Origin: Bacteroidota bacterium
Lineage (GTDB): Bacteria; Bacteroidota; Bacteroidia; NS11-12g; UBA955
Direction: 5' to 3'
Length of the DNA stretch: 37,905 nt
NCBI GenBank assembly: GCA_024103355.1
Contig: JAGFIU010000056.1
Coordinates: 1 to 37,905 of the forward strand
Position numbers and translations under genes: made by a program. The notes beneath the pieces are model-generated. The model was not told where the DNA came from and searched no databases. It saw only the letters and a list, made by a program, of their open reading frames with translations. This document shows, in pieces, positions 26,463-35,635 of this stretch; position 1 is the stretch's first letter; each line of letters opens with the position of its first letter.

Positions 26463-27230
26463 TTAATCAATAGTAAAAACATGAGCCCCGTTTTGTTTAA
26501 ACTTCGTTTGATAATCCTGATTCATCATAATCATTGAGGGCATTGTATCTAAATCAATTGGATTTGGAGAATCAAACCACTTTTCAACGTTCATATTAAT
26601 GTTTATTTCTAAAGGAGTCTTATTGATAGTCAGTGAATACGGTATCTCTACTTTGAAATAGTTTTCCGTTTGGTTAATTCTGCCTAAGTGAATGGCATAG
26701 TTCTTTAACCCGGATTTCCCTGTAAAAGAACCTTCAAATTGCATATAATGATAACCTCCTCCCATTGGTTCAGGCCATTCCATTGCTACTTCAGGAAAAT
26801 TCATGAATCGCCCACTGATGTTCATTGATTCATCAAGACCAAAGATAAATTGAACTCCCTTATATTTACCGTTTGCAATATTTTTTTTGGAACTAAATGT
26901 CAACGTCTCCGGTTCTCGTGAGTCTATATATACTGCATCTGATATCTCAGTAATGGAATTATCCTCTGCAACCAAAGAAATTTTTGACAAGAAATATCGG
27001 ATCTTCTGAACATCCATCTTATTACCGGCAGCATCTTCATAAATCATAGTGTCATAGACTATGGGATTTCCCGCAAACAAGTGTTTGAAATGAATTTTAT
27101 ATTCTATCTTCTCATCATTATTGCCACCATTTGTTTTTGAATCATCCTTTTTGCACGAAGAAAAAGATATGGATAGAAACATCAAGGCAGCAATAAAATA
27201 GGATTTTATGTAGATGTAGTGTGTTTTCAT
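26463..27230 (-). CDS. MbnP-like lipoprotein, copy 1
   Basis: The 255-residue protein starts MKTHYIYIKSYFIAALMFLS, with lipobox FSSC. It matches the MbnP-like family: IRYFLSKISLV, a GKYKGVQFIFGLDESMN strand, and AMEWPEPMGGGYHYMQFEGS. MbnP of methanotrophs is a periplasmic copper-binding protein whose tryptophan is converted to kynurenine by MbnH. Here the block around W-P-E-P differs from copy 2 (HWGWQGGYIFW). ATG 27230 was chosen over an upstream start at 27326 because it gives a clean lipoprotein signal just after the -7 box. Confidence 0.88.
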   Translation of the reverse strand: MKTHYIYIKSYFIAALMFLSISFSSCKKDDSKTNGGNNDEKIEYKIHFKHLFAGNPIVYDTMIYEDAAGNKMDVQKIRYFLSKISLVAEDNSITEISDAVYIDSREPETLTFSSKKNIANGKYKGVQFIFGLDESMNISGRFMNFPEVAMEWPEPMGGGYHYMQFEGSFTGKSGLKNYAIHLGRINQTENYFKVEIPYSLTINKTPLEININMNVEKWFDSPNPIDLDTMPSMIMMNQDYQTKFKQNGAHVFTID

Positions 27231-27252
27231 GCTTAGCATCGATTTGTCAATG

Positions 27253-27260
27253 CAAATATA
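27253..27260 (-). promoter_or_regulatory. -7 box for MbnP-like copy 1
   Basis: The minus strand reads TATATTTG, 22 bases before the ATG at 27230. It suggests the second MbnP/peroxidase pair can be expressed on its own. Confidence 0.5.
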
Positions 27261-27318
27261 AGAATAATCAAGGTGTGTGGATGTTAGGATGGTAAAGATT
27301 GAATATAATAAGAATAGC

Positions 27319-28398
27319 CTAATCAAAGGGATTTGAAAAGTTTGGGTTATTCACAAACTCGGAGTCGGTAAAACTTTTCAGAAATTCAATTAAATCGGAT
27401 TTTTGTTGTGTAGTCAAGTTAAGACCCTTTGGAATTTGGTCCATTTGTGGGTCAATATTGGGAGAGTTAGCATGAACACCCTGAGCATAAAAGTCAATAA
27501 CTTCTTCCAAGGTTGCAAACCTGCCGTCATGCATATAAGGGGCTGTTAGAGCAATATTGCGCAAACTCACTACCTTAAATTTACCTTGGTCATAGTCCTT
27601 GCCTGTTGTTTCTGCATATCCTAAATCGCTGTTATGGGTTTCGTCTAATCCGTTATTGACCATCTTGAAGCTCCCAAGATGAATATTTCCATGACAATGA
27701 AAACAGTCAGCGCCTCCCAATTGAGGTTCTTTGTTAAACAATGTCAAACCCCTGAATGCTGCTTCGGAAAAACTTGTGGGTTCACCTCTGAAAAATTTGT
27801 CATACTCCGAATTGAATGAAATCAAAGTAAATAAGAATTGTTCCATCGCTTTGGCATACAAGTCTTGTGTGATAATGTGTTTACCAAATGCATTATAAAA
27901 CAGTCTTCTATAAAAAGTTGAACGATTTAATTTTTTTAGAACTTCACTCATACTGGAGTTCATTTCTTTAGGGTCTTCAATTGGCACAACCACCTGTTCC
28001 CTCAAGGTTGATGCTCTGCCATCCCAAAAAAATTCAGGATGCCACATCAAATTAAACAAAGCCATGCCATTACGCCTTCCCTGCGCACCTGAGATTCCTA
28101 TTGAAAATCTCTTGGGATCCGCAAAGGCATTTTCTTGCTTGTGACAATCGGCACAACGCTGTGTGCTGTCACCCGATAAGATGGGGTCATAGAATAAATA
28201 TCTCCCTAATGCAATTCCTTCCTCTGTGAGGGGGTTGTCTGTATTGGGTTCATAAATTGGATACCCATTTTTTCTTTCAGGAAATTGATATGGGGTGGGA
28301 GCAAATACATAATCTGCTGAATTATCTCTTTGACATCCGTAGATAGAGATAAAAAGTAAAACAATGAATCCAATTGTATTACTCTTACCAACCATCAT
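27319..28398 (-). CDS. diheme cytochrome c peroxidase-like lipoprotein (MauG/MbnH family), copy 2
   Basis: The 359-residue paralogue of the protein at 25396-26451 has lipobox C22 (ISIYGC), heme motifs C82-A-D-C-H86 and C232-F-H-C-H236, and the same GIALGRYLFYDPILS and APYMHDGRF blocks. It overlaps the MbnP-like gene 28395-29174 by four bases (ATGA), so the pair is translationally coupled, as expected if the enzyme modifies or works with that MbnP. The matched order in both pairs shows that the two-gene unit was duplicated as a whole. Confidence 0.92.
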   Translation of the reverse strand: MMVGKSNTIGFIVLLFISIYGCQRDNSADYVFAPTPYQFPERKNGYPIYEPNTDNPLTEEGIALGRYLFYDPILSGDSTQRCADCHKQENAFADPKRFSIGISGAQGRRNGMALFNLMWHPEFFWDGRASTLREQVVVPIEDPKEMNSSMSEVLKKLNRSTFYRRLFYNAFGKHIITQDLYAKAMEQFLFTLISFNSEYDKFFRGEPTSFSEAAFRGLTLFNKEPQLGGADCFHCHGNIHLGSFKMVNNGLDETHNSDLGYAETTGKDYDQGKFKVVSLRNIALTAPYMHDGRFATLEEVIDFYAQGVHANSPNIDPQMDQIPKGLNLTTQQKSDLIEFLKSFTDSEFVNNPNFSNPFD

Positions 28399-29174
28399 TT
28401 TAGCTCAAAGGTATTATCCATATTGCCGTACAATACATCCATTCGCAGATCTTCATCCGGAGAACTTGAATGAGAAACGGCACCATTTAGTTTCAAACTG
28501 TATGTGGCAGGAATTGAAAAGTATTTGTCAATGTTTACATCAATATCCCTTGCTGCCTTTTTGTTATTTCCCAAAGAAAAGGTGTTTGAGGTTTGAATTT
28601 CAATGTTTTTCAGATATTTAAGAGTGGCCATGTGAAATGAAAATATTTCATTGCTGTTTCCATTATTCATAAAATATCCTTCACAAACCCAGAAAATATA
28701 ACCTCCTTGCCAGCCCCAATGCATGTTGTTTACAATAGGATTGAGCGGGTGATTTTTTCCCCATCTCATCGGGTCACCGTGGTTGATAGCAGAGTCCAAA
28801 CCTACCATAAAGCGGATTCCCTTGTATTCACCTTCGGGAATCTCTTGGTCAATATTTACCTGATTGCGATTTTCTGCTAAGTTTAAATAAGCAAAAGTAT
28901 CTAGTTTAACAGTTTCGCCATTGGTTTTAATAAGCTCAAAATTGGATAGAATCATTTGTACCCGTTGTACATTCAATGTATCACCACCGGTAGTGATGTA
29001 TTTCATTTTGTTAAATTCCAAATCCCGTCCGTTAAACTTGGGATTGAAAGTGAGCCTGAGTGCAGGTGTTTTTTCAGGTAAAGGTTCATTCTTTTTGGGT
29101 TCTTTTTCTTTGTCACATCCTGAAATTATAAATGCAATCAGAGTAATAAAAAACGAAATACGAATAAGTTTCAT
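28395..29174 (-). CDS. MbnP-like lipoprotein, copy 2
   Basis: The 259-residue protein has the lipobox ISGC (C20) and the MbnP family pattern: MKYITTGGDTLNVQRVQMIL, GEYKGIRFMVGLDSAINHGD and NNMHWGWQGGYIFWVCEGYF. The tryptophans in that block are candidates for the residue that MbnH-type enzymes oxidise in methanotroph MbnP. It is the first gene of a pair with the peroxidase at 27319-28398. No methanobactin precursor or synthesis gene is seen nearby. Confidence 0.9.
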   Translation of the reverse strand: MKLIRISFFITLIAFIISGCDKEKEPKKNEPLPEKTPALRLTFNPKFNGRDLEFNKMKYITTGGDTLNVQRVQMILSNFELIKTNGETVKLDTFAYLNLAENRNQVNIDQEIPEGEYKGIRFMVGLDSAINHGDPMRWGKNHPLNPIVNNMHWGWQGGYIFWVCEGYFMNNGNSNEIFSFHMATLKYLKNIEIQTSNTFSLGNNKKAARDIDVNIDKYFSIPATYSLKLNGAVSHSSSPDEDLRMDVLYGNMDNTFELK

Positions 29175-29251
29175 GAGTAGTTTGTTTTATTGAATTATTT
29201 TTGTCTGTCTTGTAGTGAATGATTGGATTGGGATAGTAAACAAGTCCGACA

Positions 29252-29259
29252 CAAAAATA
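29252..29259 (-). promoter_or_regulatory. possible -7 box for the MbnP/peroxidase cluster
   Basis: The minus strand reads TATTTTTG, 77 bases before the ATG at 29174, which would give a longer leader than elsewhere in the window. Confidence 0.35.
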
Positions 29260-29280
29260 ATCTAAATTGCATTTGAAAAA

Positions 29281-31194
29281 CTATTGCTTAATAAATCGAG
29301 CAGCTTGTTTTCCCATAATTCCGGTACTTTCAAAGATATAAAACCCCGCTGCCAATTCACTTATGTCAATACTGAGAATTTCGCCTTTTTTCAATGAGTC
29401 TGTAAATACTTTGTTGGCAACAACTTTGCCGTCAGCAGAAATGATTTTGTAAGTCATAATATCGTCATTGGAAGAAACAATATTGAGCAAACCCTTATTT
29501 GGATTTGGATACAGCAAAATACCATGAATATCATCGCCTTTGTCTTTAATTACCAAAGCTCTTGCCAAGAGCCATTTATCCGGGTCAAATAAAACCTTAT
29601 CTACTGTAAACGGAACGGTTACTTTGGTATTGAAAAAAGTGCTGTCAGGATAAATTATCTTATCTGCAATTTCACCGTTTTTCCCAACGAAGCGCAGTGG
29701 AATTGGGATGTCAAAGAAACTGACAGAAGAGTGAGAAGTTTCTTGAAAAACAGAAATATTTACAGTTTTGTTTGAGCTTTGTGCATAATGGATAGTGAAA
29801 GTGGGAAATCCTTCTCCCATAATCCATTGATTAAAAAAATGAGATAAATTTTTTCCTGATTCTTGCTCCAAATGCCATTTTAAATCTTTTTGCAGTGCAA
29901 AACCATAAGCCAAGTTGCTGTCGCTCAAGTAATTTCTTATTCCCTTAAAAAACGCATCATCACCGCACACAAAACGCAACATATGAATAGCCATCGCCCC
30001 TTTCATATAAACCAAGCGCTGATTAAATAAAGTGCTCATTGAGCTTGTGTCCCTTGCATATACACTGCCATCATCTCGTTTTGTTACCTCATCGATTGCT
30101 TTTTGAAGTTGGAGCATCCATAAACTGTCATTCTTGAGGTATTTGTAACACAGCATATTTCCGTAAGTGGCAAAACCCTCGTTCAGCCATAAATCTTGCC
30201 AGCTTCCACAGGTTATTTTGTCGCCAAACCATTGATGCATAAGCTCATGCGCAATTAAATCGAAACTAAAACTACCCATAAAACTCATGGTCTGATGTTC
30301 CATACCTCCGCCATGATGAAATTGTGCATGTCCGTATTGTTCTCGCATAAATGGGTATGGACCAAAAAGACTGTCATACAAAGTCATAATAGGGATTGTC
30401 TGTTTGACAAGTCCTGTGGCTGTCTCCTTATAGAATGGATATACAAAATTTTGGATTTTCAACGAATCTTGACCTTGATTTACAGAAGCATAATCTGTGA
30501 TTATATCATAAGAAGAAATGCTGATTGCAATTAAATAAGGAGTAATAGGGTAGGTGTGTTTCCAGTGGTAATAACTTCTACCCGAATCCAAACTTACGAC
30601 ATCAATTAGCCTGCCGTTGGAAACTCCCTTGTAAATACTGTCGCAAATCAATGTAACTTCAATAGAATCAATTTTGTCACTCAATGTATTTTGACAGGGG
30701 AACCAGTAATAGCAACCATAAGGTTCTGAACGAGTTGCTACAATATTTCCGCTCTTGTGTGCTGAACGGCTATAATAAAGTTCATCAAAACTCGGTTGAC
30801 CACTATAATATACCTCAATGGTATCCAAATCTCCCGGCAATAAAGGAGTTGCTAAATTAATCTTGATTAAATCCAATGTTCTTTGAACAATGATGTTGTT
30901 CCCATTTCTTAAAATAGAATCTATGCTTAAAGCCCTATGTAATTCTAATATTATTTCTGAAGTTGTTTCTTTTGGAGTGTAAACGATTACGGATTTACCT
31001 TTCAAATATCCGGTTGCCGGATTGGGGTCTAAAACAAGTTTCTGATACACAATATCCAATAGTGGTGCATCGCTTCTTCTTTCGGGCAAAACTCTCTGTG
31101 TATAACCGCATTTTTCAGCTACTTCAAATGGGTTGTCTTGTGCAAACACCGCTAATTGAATTACTAAAGAAATCGTTAATAACGCTCCCTTCAT
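29281..31194 (-). CDS. M1 family zinc aminopeptidase with T9SS sorting tail
   Basis: The 637-residue secreted metallopeptidase has a signal peptide (MKGALLTISLVIQLAVFAQ), an N-terminal beta domain, and the M1 catalytic domain with GGMEHQTM (variant of GAMEN), H316-E-L-M-H320 and the third zinc ligand E339 in NEGFATY at the correct 18-residue spacing. It should trim N-terminal residues from peptides. The last 80 residues (LLYPNPNKGLLNIVS to QAARFIKQ) are a T9SS type A tail, so it is exported to the surface or medium. ATG 31194 was preferred to the TTG at 31206, which lies inside the -7 box. Confidence 0.94.
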   Translation of the reverse strand: MKGALLTISLVIQLAVFAQDNPFEVAEKCGYTQRVLPERRSDAPLLDIVYQKLVLDPNPATGYLKGKSVIVYTPKETTSEIILELHRALSIDSILRNGNNIIVQRTLDLIKINLATPLLPGDLDTIEVYYSGQPSFDELYYSRSAHKSGNIVATRSEPYGCYYWFPCQNTLSDKIDSIEVTLICDSIYKGVSNGRLIDVVSLDSGRSYYHWKHTYPITPYLIAISISSYDIITDYASVNQGQDSLKIQNFVYPFYKETATGLVKQTIPIMTLYDSLFGPYPFMREQYGHAQFHHGGGMEHQTMSFMGSFSFDLIAHELMHQWFGDKITCGSWQDLWLNEGFATYGNMLCYKYLKNDSLWMLQLQKAIDEVTKRDDGSVYARDTSSMSTLFNQRLVYMKGAMAIHMLRFVCGDDAFFKGIRNYLSDSNLAYGFALQKDLKWHLEQESGKNLSHFFNQWIMGEGFPTFTIHYAQSSNKTVNISVFQETSHSSVSFFDIPIPLRFVGKNGEIADKIIYPDSTFFNTKVTVPFTVDKVLFDPDKWLLARALVIKDKGDDIHGILLYPNPNKGLLNIVSSNDDIMTYKIISADGKVVANKVFTDSLKKGEILSIDISELAAGFYIFESTGIMGKQAARFIKQ

Positions 31195-31203
31195 ATCAGT
31201 TTT

Positions 31204-31211
31204 CAAATATA
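31204..31211 (-). promoter_or_regulatory. -7 box adjacent to the M1 peptidase start
   Basis: The minus strand reads TATATTTG, nine bases before the ATG at 31194, leaving a minimal leader. Confidence 0.5.
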
Positions 31212-31370
31212 CAGATACTCGTTCTATATACGATTAAGCCAATCTTTGGGTGATAATCTTAATGTTTTAAAAGAATGAAAAGTCATTTCGGGGTGGTAAT
31301 AAATGATAAGAAATCCAAATTCGAACTCTTCTCGGTATATTCACGGGGTTCTGAATTATATATTTTACAT

Positions 31371-32340
31371 CAATACTGTCCTAAATAAATTTATGGTAAT
31401 AAAAGTTTAACGTATCTATTGGGATAGATGATATTTTTTAGATTTTTCAAAAAAGAACCCCCTGTGTATTATTTTCAGGTGGAGGTTCTGGGTCAACAAA
31501 TGGCTCATCTAACCAATTTTGAAGATTAATCTTAACAAAAATGTTCAACCTGATAAAAGCAACTAAATTTGACAGATACCATGGGTATTTTGCCATTGCT
31601 TTAAGTGGCTTTAGGATGAGTATTGTTATTAAGGTTGTCCATATCTGTATCATAACTGCGTTCTCGGATGTTCCTATGAACGACTTTATATGAAGTAACT
31701 GTTTTATCTCTCTAAAAAAATATTTCTACCTGCCATCTGGCTTTATAAAGCTCGCTAATAGTGTTTGATGTCCAATTAAATTGATTAGTAATAAGTTCTA
31801 TCTCTTGCTGATTTTTCTCATCCCATACAGCTACTCTTCTTAGTTTCTTTGTATATTTATTTTTAACTGATTATAGTAGAGTCTAAGAGGAAGATTTTAG
31901 ACTTAATTCTAAATTTAACTCACTTTTGATAGGCTTGCTGTCCTAATGTTTCAAGCAATTTATAGTAATACTCTCTAAAGAGCTCCCAATCACGTCTTTG
32001 ATAGCTATCTGTAGATTTTGAGGGGGCTTTATTTATTCCTAAATGGTTTAAATTTCCTGTAGCAGAGCGAAGACCATTACTAATGTCACGTACTGACTGA
32101 CTTTTAGCAAATTGACAAAAAAGCATTGAAACTAAATGTGTCCAACTATTAAAGCCTTTTGCGTGTTTATCTGTTTGCCTATCTTTTACTATTTTATTAA
32201 AAGAGAGTCGGTCAAGTTTTTGGATAACTTGAGAAGATAGAGTTATATTTACCATGGGAGGTGTGATTTTTGTTCAAACCCAAATTTACAAAGTTTGGGG
32301 AAATTATACCTCCCTTTTTTTAACGTTTAGGACGCTATTG
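31371..32340 (-). mobile_element. degenerate IS4-family insertion sequence
   Basis: The ends are 15-base imperfect inverted repeats: CAATACTGTCCTAAA at 31371-31385 and its inverse, CAATAGCGTCCTAAA, at 32340..32326 (13 of 15). ATTTTACAT flanks the element directly on both sides, at 31362-31370 and 32341-32349, as a 9-base target duplication, a normal size for IS4. The element is about 970 bases, several hundred shorter than intact relatives, because the transposase gene is internally deleted. It lies just before the promoter of the large surface-protein gene. Confidence 0.88.
31447..32255 (-). pseudogene. IS4-family transposase (DUF4372 type), decayed
   Basis: The frame starts at ATG 32255 and matches the DUF4372 N-terminal region for 111 codons up to a TGA at 31920. 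Reading on in frame gives KIFLLDSTII (first catalytic aspartate) and then a stop. Most of the central DDE domain (over 100 codons) is missing before KLRRVAVWDEKNQQEIELIT. The YKARWQVEIFF-REIK block, the Y-R-E-K signature of IS4, is broken by one extra T in a T run near 31716-31722. The last part, from MIQIWTTL, reads to 31447. A nonsense change, a deletion and a frameshift make it inactive. Confidence 0.88.
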
Positions 32341-32418
32341 ATTTTACATCTCTCATCTGCCCATGAATTTGCGACAATCTCACAATATTTTCATCTTTTT
32401 TCAAATATTGTTTTTCTC

Positions 32419-32426
32419 TAACTTTG
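32419..32426 (+). promoter_or_regulatory. -7 box before the large surface-protein gene
   Basis: TAACTTTG is a full TAnnTTTG match and lies downstream of the ATG at 32363 but eight bases before a TTG at 32435. This favours the TTG as the true start. Confidence 0.5.
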
Positions 32427-32434
32427 AAACGTCT

Positions 32435-35400
32435 TTGAAATCACTTGGGAAGAACATATTAATCTTTTGCCTGCTGTGTGTGTTAGGTATTTCGTCAAAT
32501 GCTCAAGGCATTTACACTCAATTTGGAGAAAATAGGGTTATTTATAAGAACATTATTTGGGAGCGCATCAATAGCGGGTATGATGAAATCATTTATGAAA
32601 AAGGACAGTCATTTATGGCTGAAACAGTATTGCAACAAATTGATTTTGAGAAAAAATCACTGCAACGAGAACTTCAGTATCAGCTAAGAAGCAACATTCG
32701 GGTAATTATTTTTACAAATTTTGCCGAATACTCTCAAGGGAATTTTGGAATTAGCGACCAGCAATTCTATGCAGGAGGCTATATTTACACTCCTCAAAAC
32801 ACTATTTTTGTTTATTTCAATGGTGATTATAACCAACTCAACAAAGAGATTAAGAAAGGAATTGCCAAAACCATTATTAATGAAATGGTACTTGGTGGCA
32901 CCATGCTTGAAAGAGTTCAAAGCAGTGCTTTAATAACCCTGCCGGATTGGTTTGTGGATGGGTTGTCCGAATATTATGCTGAATCTTGGAGCACATATAA
33001 TGACAATCTTATGCGCGATGCAATCTCCCAAAATCAATTCAAGAATTTCACTTCTTTGGATAAAGACATGAGTGTATTTGCAGGCCATAGTATTTGGTTT
33101 TTCATAGAAAGAAAATATGGGAAAGAAAAAATTAAAAACATCCTTTTTCATGTCAGGCTGACTAAAAGCGTGGAAAGTGGAATTGAGATATATATTGGGC
33201 TTGGTATTTCAGCTTTTTTCAAGGAGTGGAATTCATTTTACAAAGAAAGATACAGTAAGGATGAACTCAATTTCAACCAACCTCGTGGAGAAGAAAGCAA
33301 ACTTGGAAAATACGCTCCAATTAGACATACCGGAATGAACATTAGTCCTGATGGGCGAAAAATCGCTTTTGTAACAAACAACAGAGGTGCATACAAAGTA
33401 TGGATTTACACCATTTCTCAACGAAACACAAAACTTCTTTTTGGTGGCGGAAGCAAAACCTATACGCGCGAAGCCAACTATCTTTTCCCTGTTGTCAAGT
33501 GGATTGAAAAAAACAGAGTTGCCGTCTTGCAAGAAAAAAGAGGAATCATCACTTTGACTGAATATTCAACATCCGGCAAAAAAATCCGTTCAACAGATTT
33601 GAGCGAATTTGATTGGGTTAAAGATTTTGATTTTACAAACAACGGAAAAACATTGGTTATTGCTGCTTATAAAAATGGTAAAACTAACTTGTACTATAGA
33701 GCTGAAGGAAATAAATATTTTACTCAACTGACGGATAATCTCTCCGATATTTCAGAAGTAACCTTCACTCAAGATGGAAACATTCTTTATATATCAAATG
33801 CAGTGAGAAATAGCGTTGAAGGAGAGTCGAGGTTTGCTATTTTTAATGCACCCAAGGGAGTTTTCTTATACAATATTCAAACACGACAAAGCACAAGAAT
33901 TACTCCGGTTGATTATGATATTAATTATGCTCAACCTATTCATTTGGGAGGTAATTATATTTCTTTTCTTGCGGATATTGATGGGATGTTAAACAGCTAT
34001 TTAGTTGAATTTAATGGCAAAGAAATTGAGTATCAAGATTTTAAAAAACTTACCAATTACAACAGAAGCATTCTGTTTCAGAGTGTATCCATTGAAAATT
34101 CTAAAATTGCTGAAATGGTCTATATCAATGGGAAATACCGTACTTACATTTCAAATTTTAACTTAGATGACCTGAAAAACACCGGTTATGAACCTTTTCA
34201 AAATAGAACACTTTATAGAAATGAACTCAGCAAAGGAAAGCAGCCGTATGTAAATGAACCGCCTAAGCCTATCATCGAGATACCCGTTGATTCTGTTCAA
34301 TCTCCTGCAAATAATATAGATACGCTCCCAAAGGAAATAAACCTAAATCCGTCTTTTCAAACTCATTTTCCCATTGTTAATTATAATTCTGCATCAAATA
34401 CAAACCGTAATCAACCTACAAATAAGAATGAATTGTCCTTTGGAAATGAGGTTGTGCCTCTTGTACATGTCGATTATTTCATGCTAAAACTGTTGGACAA
34501 CTCCATCATAGAGGATTATTATTTTCAGGGAGGTATCAATGAGAGTATTTTTCATACAGCAATGTTTAGCCCTCATATATCTTTTTCCCTGAGCGATATG
34601 TTTAACAATCACACAATTCAAGCCGGAATGCGAATCTTGGGAACTTTGAATGGCTCGGATTACTATTTCAAATACAAAAACAGAAAAGGGAAGGTCAAAA
34701 AACAAATTTTCTTTAACAGACGCGCAAGGTACTTTGACAAATCAGCACTGTATCAGCGCAATATCATGACTCAGGGAGGTATAGGATTTGAGTTTCCTTT
34801 GAGTGACCGTTCCAGAATTGAAGCTCGTTTGCTCTATAGAAATGATATGCACATTGATTTGGCTGTGGATAGCGAAACACTTTTTCATAATGACCTCAAA
34901 CAAAATTTACTTGGAACAGGAATCGGGTATGTGTTTGACAATACGGTTTCTCGCGGACTTAATATGTTGCAAGGTACCCGATTGAAAATTTTTGCAGACC
35001 CTTATTTTGGAATTAGTAAAAAAGGGACGAATTTGATGTTGGGAATTGATGTCAGAAATTATACTAAACTCAGCAAACAATTAATATGGGCTAATCGTTT
35101 TGTTGCCAATACTTCTATCGGCTCTTTAAAAACTGCTTATTTTATCGGAGGTCCCGAAAATTGGTATTACAGTAAGTTTGAAGGCAATGTCGGAAATTTA
35201 AGAGCCCCTGAATTTATTCTCCAAACCATTGGTGCACCTATGAGAGGATTCCCGCTTAATGCTCGCTCCGGAACTTCGTATATGGTACTTAATTCTGAAC
35301 TCAGACTCCCGATTTTTGCTTTTCTAACACAAAAGCCTATTCAATATGAATGGATTAGAAGTTTTACTATCGTTGCTTTTGCTGATTTGGGAACTGCTTG

Positions 35401-35632
35401 GGTTGGTAATAGCCCTTATAGCAGTAACAATCCCTACAATACAACGATTATTACACTCCCGGATATGGATATCTCGGTTACTGCCAATAAGAATCCCTTT
35501 ATTATAGGCACCGGCTTCGGATTTAGAATGAAGATGGATTCCTATTATCTTAAATACGATGGCGCATGGGGTATAATGGAAGCTACGCCTGTTAAGTTTT
35601 ACAATCAATTTTCCTTAGGACTTGATTTTTGA
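32435..35632 (+). CDS. large surface protein: inactive gluzincin-like domain, beta-propeller, Omp85-like barrel
   Basis: From TTG 32435 the product is 1065 residues with a clean signal peptide (LKSLGKNILIFCLLCVLGIS, cleavage near SNAQ). Starting at ATG 32363 would add 24 residues and place the promoter inside the gene. Residues about 35-275 resemble a gluzincin (peptidase-MA-type) domain, but HExxH is replaced by NEMVL (149-153) and the glutamate of W-x-x-E-G by aspartate (WFVDGLSEYY, D175). A TolB/PD40-like beta-propeller follows (ISPDGRKIAFVTN and similar repeats, about 290-600), then a proline-rich linker. The C-terminal region (about 680-1065) reads as an Omp85/BamA-like barrel, with RGF-type APMRGFPLNA and a terminal FSLGLDF. 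It probably anchors in the outer membrane. Function unknown. Confidence 0.85.
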   Translation: MKSLGKNILIFCLLCVLGISSNAQGIYTQFGENRVIYKNIIWERINSGYDEIIYEKGQSFMAETVLQQIDFEKKSLQRELQYQLRSNIRVIIFTNFAEYSQGNFGISDQQFYAGGYIYTPQNTIFVYFNGDYNQLNKEIKKGIAKTIINEMVLGGTMLERVQSSALITLPDWFVDGLSEYYAESWSTYNDNLMRDAISQNQFKNFTSLDKDMSVFAGHSIWFFIERKYGKEKIKNILFHVRLTKSVESGIEIYIGLGISAFFKEWNSFYKERYSKDELNFNQPRGEESKLGKYAPIRHTGMNISPDGRKIAFVTNNRGAYKVWIYTISQRNTKLLFGGGSKTYTREANYLFPVVKWIEKNRVAVLQEKRGIITLTEYSTSGKKIRSTDLSEFDWVKDFDFTNNGKTLVIAAYKNGKTNLYYRAEGNKYFTQLTDNLSDISEVTFTQDGNILYISNAVRNSVEGESRFAIFNAPKGVFLYNIQTRQSTRITPVDYDINYAQPIHLGGNYISFLADIDGMLNSYLVEFNGKEIEYQDFKKLTNYNRSILFQSVSIENSKIAEMVYINGKYRTYISNFNLDDLKNTGYEPFQNRTLYRNELSKGKQPYVNEPPKPIIEIPVDSVQSPANNIDTLPKEINLNPSFQTHFPIVNYNSASNTNRNQPTNKNELSFGNEVVPLVHVDYFMLKLLDNSIIEDYYFQGGINESIFHTAMFSPHISFSLSDMFNNHTIQAGMRILGTLNGSDYYFKYKNRKGKVKKQIFFNRRARYFDKSALYQRNIMTQGGIGFEFPLSDRSRIEARLLYRNDMHIDLAVDSETLFHNDLKQNLLGTGIGYVFDNTVSRGLNMLQGTRLKIFADPYFGISKKGTNLMLGIDVRNYTKLSKQLIWANRFVANTSIGSLKTAYFIGGPENWYYSKFEGNVGNLRAPEFILQTIGAPMRGFPLNARSGTSYMVLNSELRLPIFAFLTQKPIQYEWIRSFTIVAFADLGTAWVGNSPYSSNNPYNTTIITLPDMDISVTANKNPFIIGTGFGFRMKMDSYYLKYDGAWGIMEATPVKFYNQFSLGLDF

Positions 35633-35635
35633 GAA

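Noticed and set aside
28206-28391. Second frame inside the cytochrome peroxidase gene
   Set aside because: It lies in another frame of a gene with clear heme motifs; no start signal or family match.
31447-31653. Separate 68-residue gene
   Set aside because: It is the C-terminal piece of the decayed IS4 transposase, cut off by a frameshift in a T run.
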